From Acanthaster planci (taxonomy: Eukaryota; Echinodermata; Asteroidea; Valvatida; Acanthasteridae): a DNA stretch of 10,295 bases. The notes beneath the pieces are model-generated. The model did not search any database. It saw nothing but the letters and a program-made list of their open reading frames with translations, and was not told the DNA's origin. The DNA is taken from contig NW_019091558.1 of the NCBI RefSeq assembly GCF_001949145.1, forward strand, positions 278,286 to 288,580, written 5' to 3'. The position numbers and the translations under genes were made by a program. Positions 1-7,664 of the stretch are shown here, piece by piece (position 1 is the first letter of the stretch; every line of letters starts with the position of its first letter).

Positions 1-807
1 TCTGCTTACATGCTATAAGGACTGATTTGTCCCAATTAAGCACAAAGCCAAGTTCCAGCAAGGTTCTCAGAACAAATGTTACCAAAGAAATCAAATCTAC
101 TTCAGTGCCTGCTACCATTAGCATATCGTCAAGAAAACCTGTGACACTGTGTCCCATTTGATGGAAATGGGACACAGTGAAATGAAATGATCAGACAAGT
201 AAATTGGAACAAAGAATCACTCCAAATAAATTTGATAAATTTCCTATATTCTTGGTGCACTGGAACACCATAGTAGGCATCTTTCAAGTCTATCGATGCC
301 ATAAAGCACCCTTTATTTAGCACCCTAAATCAGCTTTAGGGCAATATCAACCATCTCCATTTTAAAATGGTAGTACTCAACATTGAGGTTGAACTGTTAA
401 AGTTCAAGATAATCCTATGGGTGCCATTTTTCTTACACACCGGGTATTTTGCTGAACAAAAATTCACCATCGTCTCCGACAGTCTTTTCCTGGACATGTT
501 TCTCAATAAAGTTCTGGATTTCCTTATCTGTTACCAAACTTTGTTGTTGACTAAATTTAGAAATTGGCACACTACACTAAACAGGTGGATCACCATCTGT
601 AAATTCAATTGTGTAACCTGAAATGGTCTGCAAAATTTCACTATCAGAAGTAGTATTACTCCATTTGTGAACATACTGGCTAAATCTACAAGCATAAAAT
701 TCAATGGATTTGTCCTCAGATTCAAGTGATGCAACAATATCCTGCCCAGGTAAGCCTACATTTGAGCCTATGTCGATGGGGTATGTGATCAAGTAGAAGC
801 TGGACAT
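1..807 (-). pseudogene. DIRS-like reverse transcriptase (pol/ORF2), N-terminal part, broken
   Basis: This is the start of the polyprotein that copies element RNA into DNA. It probably begins at the ATG at 807-805, inside the end of gag. The first stretch reads to a stop at 577-579 and contains SEILQTISGYTIEF, typical of the segment before the RT palm in DIRS elements. The frame continues past that stop with TDKEIQNFIEKHVQEKT and then meets stops at 433-435 and 415-417. After a frameshift near 325, palm motif A is clear: CFMASIDLKDAYYGVPV, with the first catalytic Asp. A deletion then removes the segment that normally follows QFTCL. A further frame change gives motif C, GFLDDMLMV (122-139), with both catalytic Asp residues kept. 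That frame stays open to position 1. Reading-frame damage rules out a working enzyme. Assignment to RT is strong; DIRS rather than another RT clade is slightly less so. Confidence 0.85.
145..179. repeat. Perfect 15-bp inverted repeat, 5-nt spacer, at RT deletion scar
   Basis: Arms at 145-159 and 165-179 are exact reverse complements (CACTGTGTCCCATTT and its complement), separated by GATGG. The right half in minus-strand sense is an inverted copy of codons lying just upstream of RT motif C. The RT segment normally found between the QFTCL motif and this point is missing. Confidence 0.95.
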
Positions 808-2114
808 GCCTTCTTAGCTTGCCACCCTCCAGATCGTCTCCCACCTGTAGCAACCCTTGGAGGAAATGGTTACAGAGCACCATATGGATGGCTATCTCTG
901 GCTCTACGCATGGGACCGGGACCATACTGTCTGCGTGGGAGATACCCTCTGTAGTGGGGGTATTGGTAGGCTCCCCTGGTGTACGTATAGGCAGATTTGC
1001 TGGCGCGCAACTGGCTAGCTGTCTTGTGAGACTCTCCAATGTCCTTTCTCATCTTTTCTACATTCTGATTCCCACCATATAAGTAGGCATTGTGTTCTAC
1101 ATCAGATGAGGAGAGATTCTCATAATGCAGATACACTCTCCGTGGCGCAGACAAATGTTGTGGAAACTGACCCAGCATGGCTAGGCCCATCATGCCTACC
1201 AAAGTCAAGTCATTGGTAACATTGACACCTAGAACGACACTGTCATTCTCCTTGTTGACTTGCTTATACATACCGTCAACGATCTCCACGAGGCAACAAC
1301 CCACTTTGGATACAGCAGTTTGAATGATCTTCATTCTTTCGTCAAACTGTTTGGTTTAGTGTGTCAATAATTTATGTACAAGTTTGTCACTTTCAACCTG
1401 CTGTGAAACTCAACACAATTCTCGGGGCCCTTAATCTCAGCTGGTTTCTTGCAAAACAGTTTATAATCCATGCCCTTTTGAAACATTTTGTTCACACCAT
1501 CGGCTAGTGCGGCAGATACAGAGCTTCACATGTTTCTTCTGTTAGTGTCATAAACTCTGCAAGATATTCGTCAAATTTGCTCACAACGGGATCCACATTG
1601 GTGACAGTGGTACTAGCTCCCACAGCGTGATCATTGTTGTCCATGTTGTTTACAACAGTCATGACTGCGCTTTCGCACTTTGACCTTTCATGAGCATCTT
1701 GTGGTCATGGTGCTTCCACCGGATATTCTTCCATCGGGTATGAGTAATGATTATTGCCATAGTCCCATTCAGTATCATGGGGCGGATAAAAGTAGGGTGC
1801 TTGAGAGAAGGTAGGATGAGAGAGGTCATGCCCACCTTCAAATTCTTGGTGGGTTTGTTTGATGGTGTGTATGTCTTCTTTCAAATCTTCCTTGCTGTTG
1901 GCCGGTTGGCTCAATGTTTTTGCAATTTCTGTGTTACTAGGCGTAGGTTTTGTTGACGGGTTTGCCGCCAATTTTTTGCATTTAGACAGTGTATTCTTTC
2001 TGGCCGCCCCTTCTCCATGCTGGGCCTGGGAGTGACATTGTCTTTCCCATCATTTGTCTTATCCTGTTTTTGTGCACCATTGGCCGCACTTTCATCACTG
2101 TCTCCCTTCACCAT
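789..2114 (-). pseudogene. DIRS-like gag (ORF1), multiply frameshifted
   Basis: This is the element's structural (Gag-like) protein. The start at 2114 is supported by a good context, CAACAATGG. The N-terminal part is hydrophilic and Lys/Asp/Glu-rich (GDSDESAANGAQKQDKTNDG). A frame change at an A6 run (1972-1977 on the plus strand as T6) leads into a Ser/Pro-rich part with many aromatic residues. Stops follow at 1705-1707 and 1504-1506. A frame change near 1500 gives a segment with KGPENCVEF, resembling the 'RPENC' motif of DIRS gag proteins. Another change near 1390 and a stop at 1356-1358 lead into the conserved core (1334 to 870) with TLVGMMGLAMLGQ, RRVYL and KMRKDIGESHKTASQLR. It ends in an Arg/Gly/Tyr-rich tail, an in-frame stop near 870, and a last stop at 789-791. 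Identification is by overall motif order from memory of the family and is not database-checked. Confidence 0.7.
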
Positions 2115-2700
2115 TGTTGCGTAGGGAATAAATCAATTCCAAAATGATACTTCGGTGGTCTTTATCATGCACTGTCTGGTCTGTGTCTAATGTGCGTTTG
2201 TTAATTGGTTTTGCGCGGTGGAAAGGGGGGAGGAGGGGGGCCAGCCACACAGGTTCACGAGTACATGTACAGCCAGTGTTTTTCAGTTCTCTTCCTTCCA
2301 GAGGGTTTATTGTATCTGTATAGTAGTAGTCAGGCCCCGACACTGAGGCCACCTGCAAAGAGTCGGACAGGCGGTGTTGTAAATTTGTTACACAGTATAC
2401 ATACACAATGAATATTAAACAGTAATAACCAATTTATGCCACACTTTACTTGCAAAACAACATACATTTAACTGAATAGGCATGAAGGTAGCGCCGGCTA
2501 CACAGGTCAGGGATGCAAGCAGTCTCAACCCCGCACGCCTACTAAATTTGACAATAAGCGGTCCAAGGTTCCAGGGTAACTACACCTAATCCCATACATG
2601 TAAAGTGGTTACAGTTAAATTACTGACGTCAGAAAAAAAATCCAAATCTAATCCCACAATCCAATAAATGCCGTAAGTCTTGCACATTAACTCAGGTGAC
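2115..2700. other. Non-coding; probable 5' leader or terminal repeat of the DIRS-like element
   Basis: This stretch lies upstream of gag on the minus strand. One open frame crosses 2406-2095, but its peptide is compositionally random, looks like no known family and overlaps the gag start, so I treat it as non-coding. A purine run with two G6 blocks lies at 2225-2240. No inverted terminal repeat pair can be shown because the other end of the element is outside the window. The boundary between element and host DNA was not found. Confidence 0.4.
2225..2240 (+). repeat. G-rich purine tract
   Basis: Two runs of six G flank AGGA. The tract is purine-only and could be slippage-prone or adopt unusual structure, but the run spacing does not meet the usual four-run G-quadruplex pattern. 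Confidence 0.6.
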
Positions 2701-2924
2701 GTTTTACACAGTCACAATGCATGTACATGTCTCTATTGTCAAAAATCGACATTAAAGCTCCGACATAACACTTCTTTGAACTCCAAAATCCAACAAAAGC
2801 CATCCCCATCCTTATTAAACCTGTCTATGGTAAATTGCAGTAAAGGTAGTAGGCCATCTGACCCAAAAGTTTCCACCACAATTACGTTGGTTCAATTCAC
2901 ATCCAGGTGTGATCCAACACGGAC

Positions 2925-2930
2925 TATATA
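2925..2930 (+). promoter_or_regulatory. TATA-like box upstream of a short ATG segment
   Basis: TATATA within GGACTATATAGAGC lies 53 nt before the ATG at 2983. That leaves room for a transcription start near 2955 and a 5' leader of about 30 nt. The position is plausible for a core promoter, but TATA-like strings are common in AT-rich DNA and no other promoter element was identified. Confidence 0.25.
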
Positions 2931-2982
2931 GAGCATTCCACGTTCTTTCCCAAAGAAAGCTTCCCAAAAAGAGACAGAAAAC

Positions 2983-2989
2983 ATGGCGA
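2983..2989 (+). CDS. Possible minimal first coding exon (ATG GCG A) before a splice donor
   Basis: ATG with a favourable context (AAAACATGG) is followed four bases later by GTAAGT (2990-2995), which matches the metazoan donor consensus exactly from +1 to +6. If used, the exon would encode Met-Ala plus one base of the next codon. Read through without splicing, the frame runs 30 codons to a stop at 3073-3075 and looks like nothing known. The exon could not join directly to the one at 4770, because the phases do not match and the joined frame stops within a few codons. Very short coding first exons exist in animals, but this call rests on signal strings alone. Confidence 0.2.
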
Positions 2990-2995
2990 GTAAGT

Positions 2996-3924
2996 GCAAT
3001 TCCTTGGAGCAAAAACAAATGCTTGGACAAATAGTGAAAGGCATTTTTTGTTATTTATTTTCCTTTCCTTTCTAAAGCATTTTTGTGTGCACAAAACAAG
3101 TTCAGAAAGCCCATAAACAATTATGTTTAAAAATTCCAAATTCCTCCCCCCCAAAAAAAATTCCCTCCCCTCAACCAAATGGTTCTAGATCCACCCTTAA
3201 TAATGGCTAGACCACAGTGCCCTGTAGGTGGGCTACCATGTGAATCTTTATAAGGTCATGGGTCATACACTGTGGTTGGAGTGTATAGCCTTGAGTTCTT
3301 GTTATAACCAAAACACAGCTGTTAAACCGTTTGGACCACTGAAGGAATGTGACCAATTACTCAACACTTTCTTGGGTAGTCTTCACACAACACATCTAAA
3401 ATGACTTAGTGCACAAGTAAAACCTCTTAATCTGTGTTGGTGAACATATACCAACTTTCCAATCTGGCATACAAAATCACGTAAAAACACTTCCAAATTC
3501 AGAGTGTGAAACTGCTTGGAATATAAATATAATTCTGGAGCTAACCTGGATATGCTAACTTGGCTTCTCTCCTACTACTGGCTACATCTGCCTCGACACA
3601 ATTTAACACAGATGCCACTTGAGCTATATAAAAGAACAGAAATTTATCTTTACAAGGTGTGCAAACATCCTTAATTACAAACTAGGATATTGTTGAATCG
3701 AGTGTGCCAAACAAGGGGGTAATCAGAACAAATGGAGAAAAGAGTATGCTGTAAAATAACTTGATGTGAATGCCATGATTGGGATTGATCATAAAAACAA
3801 GCTAACAATACAAGTCCATCAACATGAGAAGTAACACAGTATATAATCTTAAGTAATCTAAATAAATTTGAAAATCAAGTTACACACAGGTAGATTACTA
3901 AGGACAGCAACTCACCCCATATGG
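2996..3924. other. Non-coding, nothing recognised
   Basis: AT-rich sequence with short homopolymers, including adjacent C and A runs near 3146-3158. No open frame exceeds what chance gives, and no repeat family or RNA gene was recognised. Confidence 0.5.
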
Positions 3925-4047
3925 CTACTTTGTAGACTTGAGTGTCGGGCTGTTGACCAATGGTCTGCTAGGTGGTGGTGCAGACTGAATTCTGACCCTG
4001 GCGTAGGCCCTTAAATGCCTGCTAGAGTCTCTTGATGGACATTTCCA
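3925..4047 (-). other. Short minus-strand open segment with a splice donor beyond its stop
   Basis: A 40-codon minus-strand frame reads through RAYARVRIQSAPPPSRPLV and ends at a TAG (3925-3927). Shortly after comes GTGAGT (complement of 3910-3915), a strong donor string, preceded by GGG. In another frame the segment is open right up to that donor. Composition is Pro/Ser/Arg-rich. It could be an exon fragment of a minus-strand gene or a piece of an interspersed repeat. I do not recognise it. Confidence 0.15.
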
Positions 4048-4052
4048 TCAAG
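4031..4052. repeat. 9-bp inverted repeat with 4-nt loop
   Basis: CTTGATGGA at 4031-4039 and its exact complement at 4044-4052 flank CATT, forming a compact hairpin at the right edge of the short minus-strand open segment. Confidence 0.85.
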
Positions 4053-4738
4053 AATATGATTGGTCACTTGCAAGTTTGACCAAAGCTTCCTCAAAGTTTG
4101 ATTTACATATAAGCTTCCCCATAGGTCAAATCTTTGAAGGTTCATTGTGTAACTCTGCTAATCAGCAAGATCAGCAAATTTTCTCCCAGGTTCCAACAAC
4201 TTGCAACCTCCAGTTTGATGAATCTTCCAAACAATAAAAACTGACCTTCTGTTTCTAAAAATATTTTGTCAGGATGGTGGGAAAGTTCCCCTAAAACAAT
4301 GGACTGGATTAGCAAGTGGGGTAAACATCATGACCCCCACCATTGCATACCACAGATAGTTCCATTTGAGTTGCATAAGGTTGGAAAATATCCTGGGAAC
4401 GAGGGGAGCAGAATAAGAAATGCAAGATAACCCACACAAATATACAATTTTCCATTTCCTGACAGTAATATACAGGGTTCCTAATATAAAATCTAAATTA
4501 GACCAAAGCCTGCCTTCCAAATTGATTGCTTGAGGTGCATGTGACTTTCATAATAACTTTTTAAAGCTCTGAAATTGGTTGCGGAAAATTATATACTTTT
4601 CCTGTTGTATAAATACAAATTCCTGAAATTTAAATGACACTATAGAGAATCATCTGATACAGCTATAATAAAGGAAATTCTTTCTCTCTTGTGGTAAATT
4701 CAAGAAGCTGCTTTAGCCATGCTTACGTATTTGTGTGT
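4053..4738. other. Non-coding, probable intron or intergenic DNA
   Basis: AT-rich sequence without a convincing frame. A minus-strand frame at 4520-4269 gives a peptide with no recognisable motif. If the exon at 4770 is real, the right-hand part of this stretch is its upstream intron. Confidence 0.4.
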
Positions 4739-4769
4739 CTTGTTTTTATCTTATTTTTGGGGGGGACAG
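4739..4769 (+). promoter_or_regulatory. Candidate splice acceptor: pyrimidine-rich tract and CAG
   Basis: A T-rich tract (TCTTGTTTTTATCTTATTTTT) running up to 4758, then a G7 run, then ACAG ending at 4769. No AG dinucleotide lies between the tract and the CAG, so this would be the first AG a scanning spliceosome meets. The G-run between tract and AG is unusual. Confidence 0.5.
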
Positions 4770-4888
4770 GAGAGATTTGCTGAGCCTCGAGGGATAGACT
4801 CAAGTGATATTTTTACTGCAATCGGCAATTTCGTGAAATCTTTCAAACGGGAAATGGATCTCATACTTGCTGCATCTGGGCTTGGAAG
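4770..4888 (+). CDS. Candidate internal host exon; peptide resembles C-terminal end of a formin FH2 domain
   Basis: The segment is open for 39 codons in phase 0 and ends with two bases of the next codon (phase 2). It is flanked by a CAG acceptor and by the donor AAG|GTGAGC, one base off the ideal MAG|GTRAGT. The peptide starts ERFAEPRGIDSSDIF, continues NFVKSFKREMDLI and ends ASGLG. The pattern of an acidic/Pro stretch, then spaced aromatic residues 'IF....NFV.SFK.E', resembles the terminal helix of FH2 domains, where sequences such as 'FxxxxxFxxxFxxxxxE' follow a 'YFxEDP'-like turn. FH2 dimers nucleate and processively cap actin filament barbed ends. The rest of such a domain would lie in exons to the left, across the DIRS insertion and outside the window. 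That this is an exon is fairly likely; the formin identity is an inference from a short match. Confidence 0.45.
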
Positions 4889-4890
4889 GT

Positions 4891-5049
4891 GAGCAAATAA
4901 AAATTTCATCTATTTTTCTGTATCATTGGACCCATCTATCAAACCACTATCATTTTATTTTCCAATGACTAGTCTTAGTTTTGCAGTCTAAAAACTGTTT
5001 CTAATTTGTGTTGATTTAATTCAAGGCAGAAATGTGTTTCCTTTTACAG
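4891..5049 (+). other. Candidate short intron (GT-AG, 161 nt with its donor)
   Basis: If the exon at 4770-4888 is spliced to the acceptor TTTCCTTTTACAG ending at 5049, the intron is 4889-5049. Both ends match consensus, and the downstream frame joins in phase. Confidence 0.25.
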
Positions 5050-5063
5050 CAAACGTTTCTGCC
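5025..5063. repeat. Imperfect inverted repeat around a candidate acceptor
   Basis: GGCAGAAA (5025-5032) and its exact complement (5056-5063) enclose 23 nt. GTTT and AAAC inside can extend the stem after a bulge. Confidence 0.7.
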
Positions 5064-5137
5064 TGGTAAAAACACAAATTTATTCTGTTAATAATCTGAC
5101 ACTTTTTTTATATCATTCCCAAGATGAAAAATGTTGA
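5050..5137 (+). CDS. Possible terminal exon following the FH2-like exon
   Basis: The acceptor TTTCCTTTTACAG at 5037-5049 is good. Joining here completes the split codon as AGC and gives SKRFCLVKTQIYSV and so on for 29 residues, to a TGA at 5135-5137. The peptide has no recognisable motif and no AATAAA follows closely. A GTAAAA at 5066 could instead make a 16-nt microexon. The acceptor lies inside a hairpin formed by GGCAGAAA (5025-5032) and TTTCTGCC (5056-5063). The call depends entirely on the upstream exon being real. Confidence 0.15.
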
Positions 5138-5487
5138 TATTATGTGATAAAAACATCATTGTTATATAATGTTTTGTTAATGGTAATACTGATATGTCAA
5201 CAGATGCTATATACTTGTACACAAACATCCGAGCATGAAATTTAGGTTGAATTCATCGAGTTAGAATATGTAGCCTTGCAGGGTTTTCCCAATGGTGAGA
5301 AAAGTTGCAGAAATGTGTCATTTGTGTTGTCAACAAGTGGATGTGAGCCAAAGTGAGACTCAAGTACTACAGCACAGTCTGTTTGTCTGGGTTGATTGTA
5401 AATGAAGGTCTGAACTTGTCCGGCGAAGTTGCTAACATTTGGAGAGTTAGAACGTTTAAGGATGGGAAATGGCCATTAGGTACACAT
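5138..5487. other. Non-coding, nothing recognised
   Basis: AT-rich on the left, more balanced on the right. A 37-codon frame from ATG 5292 to TGA 5403-5405 contains CHLCC but has no upstream support and is within chance length. Confidence 0.45.
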
Positions 5488-5710
5488 CAAAAGACCCCTT
5501 GATAACCGGGCGCGCCCGCGGACGAATTCAATGTGCAAGGTTTATGCAACTTACATTCATTTAGGCGGCATCGCGAAATTGACCAACCGTTCCGCGCCGC
5601 GGACATCCCGCGCGATCAGGAGAGCATGCCAGTCCCCGCCAAACAAAAGACCCCTTGACAACCAGGCACGCCCGCGGACGAATGCAATATGCAAGGTTCA
5701 TGTAACTTAC
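5488..5710. repeat. CpG-rich patch with two 67-nt direct repeats
   Basis: Copies at 5488-5554 and 5644-5710 are both 67 nt long, without gaps between them in alignment, and differ at 7 sites (about 90% identity). Six of the seven differences are transitions. The offset is 156 nt. Between the copies lies more CpG-rich sequence, in which CCGCGGAC occurs again (5516-5523, 5597-5604 and 5672-5679). Surrounding DNA is AT-rich, so base composition changes sharply at the left edge. An 89-codon plus-strand frame crosses the patch but gives a Pro/Arg/Ala-rich peptide, as expected of GC-rich non-coding DNA. It may be part of a larger repeat or a CpG island; no family was recognised. Confidence 0.9.
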
Positions 5711-7293
5711 CAAGTTAAGTCATTAATATGTCCGATATTCTGCAGATTCCCGGCTCGGGAAAAAAACATTGCTACCAGGCTACTTTCGGCCTGCAATTGA
5801 CCATGAAAGGAATGTCTTAATTTTGTACCAAACATAGATAACTAATAGCAGTAATATATTTCTCGTCACTACAGGGAAACAAAATTCATTGATTCTTGAT
5901 CGTCAGCAAACTGATACGGGCATGCAAAATTTCTTGTTCACGCTGCCACTAGATTGCTTCAGATAGTAAAGTCGTCCGAAAACAGTCAGCGAGCGTATCC
6001 CACCAACGAAACCACCAATTTTCCCAAACAGCAGGCATGACGCGGGCACAGAATTCAATCCCTGTTTCGTGAAGTTTGTTTTACAATTCTTACTGACATT
6101 TCAAAACATGATGGATTGTGTGAACATCTGGATCAGTACATTTATGGTTTAAGTTTTCGTTCAGATTCGAATGCTTTCGTAGTTTCGTTCTTTCGCCATA
6201 AAACAATTCCATCGTACATTGAACAGCCGTTAAGTTGGAATTTTCGCATGACACGGCACGCAATCTCAGCTTTTCCAGATAGTCTGTTCCCTGTCCGAAA
6301 AACTGCACTGAATTAGCTATAGGAATCCAAGGAACACGGTAACCATGCTTGCATGCATGTTCGACCGCGTTGACGCGCCAACCAACTCAGATACTTTTTT
6401 CCGGGTATTTGATATTGTTCCATGAACATTATATTCACATCGTAGATAATTGAATATTTATTCAGAGGTGGCAGACATACTTCATTTTAGATAACAATTG
6501 ATTTGACTCTGGACAGTGTAGACCTGTCTTCCGTTTGTCTCATCTCCAATCACATCAACAATGTACAGTCACATAGTACTTCAGGCCTATGTAAGAACTT
6601 TGATGGAGTGGCAGCATGACTGTACCGGCCATATGTTTTTTCCTATGACAGGCTTATATGGTTACTGAGTATGCCATCGTCCATGAGAAAATGCTTCATG
6701 TTTGGTTTCTGCAGCTTTTTTTGTTTTAATTGCTTTGTGCGTCGTGGCACAGTCGTCCCCTTGTGGGCCCTAAAACTGAAAAACACCTGTAATTATTCCA
6801 CAAATGCCAAGATTCTGTTATATTTTTGTACGTTTTGAGGGGAGCACCATGGGATTTCCTTTTTAGTAGGATGAGGGTAAAAATATTAACATCGGCTTAC
6901 GCCACCGTTCAATGTTATAGTTTACTGTAAATCCTTAACTTTCTACGCTTATTCAGCATTAAACCATAATTTTCAAAGAAAGTGTTTGGATATGATTGAA
7001 GTATGGACATTACACAATAGTAGTTTGTAACAATTATGATCAGCAAATCATGAAGTCATGACGCAAAGCTTTTTTACAAAATCCTGTTTAGAGCTCGGGC
7101 CAGGAAGGAGATAAATGTGGGGCAAGCATTCAGAATTCATCATCGATATTCCATTCAGGTATACTTTATAAAAAATATTCAGACCACATCATTTGAAGTT
7201 GACAAGGAATTGTATGATTTAAAATCAAACAGACACAAGGATTCTGCCTCTCAACAAAGAGGAGGTGGAAATTTACCAATGCTTCAAGCGCCA
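5711..7293. other. Non-coding, nothing recognised
   Basis: Both strands near 6090-6316 carry overlapping frames of about 70 codons without motifs, and a frame from 7117 to 7383 is likewise featureless. No splice-bounded segment as convincing as the one at 4770 was seen, nor any RNA gene. Confidence 0.5.
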
Positions 7294-7312
7294 TGGTTTG
7301 GTTTGGTTTGGT
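7294..7312 (+). repeat. (GGTTT)n simple repeat, just under 4 units
   Basis: Three full GGTTT units and a partial fourth; ordinary microsatellite-like sequence. Confidence 0.9.
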
Positions 7313-7664
7313 TCGCAGTCGGAAATGTATACTGTGGCGGAACAACTGACACTTTTTTTGTGCAGCCCAGCAGACTGGCCTGATTGGAGATAGAATTGAC
7401 CTGGCCAAACCCCACAAATATATTTATTTAACCTTATGCAAGAATGGCGGCTATCCAAACGCAAGGGGGGATATCAGTTAACGAACGGTGGACTATGCCT
7501 TAGGGGCTGTTCATTTGGTGGAAGTTTACCACCGCTCTGTGATTAGGTAATTGATCCCAGTGTCAATAATGATTACAGTTTATGTTAATACAAGTGATAC
7601 AGGACTGAACTAAATCTCACGGTGACCAGTGATTTGTAAGGCAATTACATGATTGCTTATTCAA
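7313..7664. other. Non-coding flank of the BEL/Pao element
   Basis: No frame, repeat or RNA gene recognised. If the LTR call is right, the bases TTCAA at 7660-7664 would be the target-site duplication; its partner lies outside the window. Confidence 0.4.

Larger units (their letters stand above)
1..2400 (-). mobile_element. DIRS-like retrotransposon, decayed, 5' part only
   Basis: Two consecutive minus-strand reading frames have the order and content of a DIRS-type element: a gag-like ORF1 (2114 to 789), then a reverse-transcriptase ORF2 (807 to beyond position 1). The frames overlap by 19 nt, as ORFs often do in DIRS elements. The RNase H, methyltransferase-like and tyrosine recombinase regions would lie left of position 1 and cannot be seen. 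No inverted terminal repeat was recognised, so the right boundary given here is approximate. At least three stops and several frameshifts in gag, and more in pol, show that the copy is inactive. Class assignment rests on recognising RT and gag motifs by eye. Confidence 0.75.

Noticed and set aside
722-1082. Open frames on both strands over the gag tail (722-1039 minus, 819-1082 plus)
   Set aside because: They overlap the recognisable gag core in other frames and have no family-like motifs of their own; they are shadows of the Arg/Gly/Tyr-rich gag tail.
2095-2406. 103-codon minus-strand open frame upstream of gag
   Set aside because: Composition looks random, it overlaps the gag start in a different frame, and it fits better as leader sequence.
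5292-5405. 37-codon plus-strand ORF with a CHLCC cluster, suggestive of a zinc ribbon
   Set aside because: Only one cysteine cluster, no second metal-binding pair, chance length, and no promoter or splice support.
5531-5800. 89-codon plus-strand ORF across the CpG-rich direct repeats
   Set aside because: Stops are rare in GC-rich DNA; the peptide merely reflects the repeats and has no motif.
6090-6316. Overlapping frames of about 70 codons on both strands
   Set aside because: Equal support on both strands and no recognisable motif in either; a chance open region.
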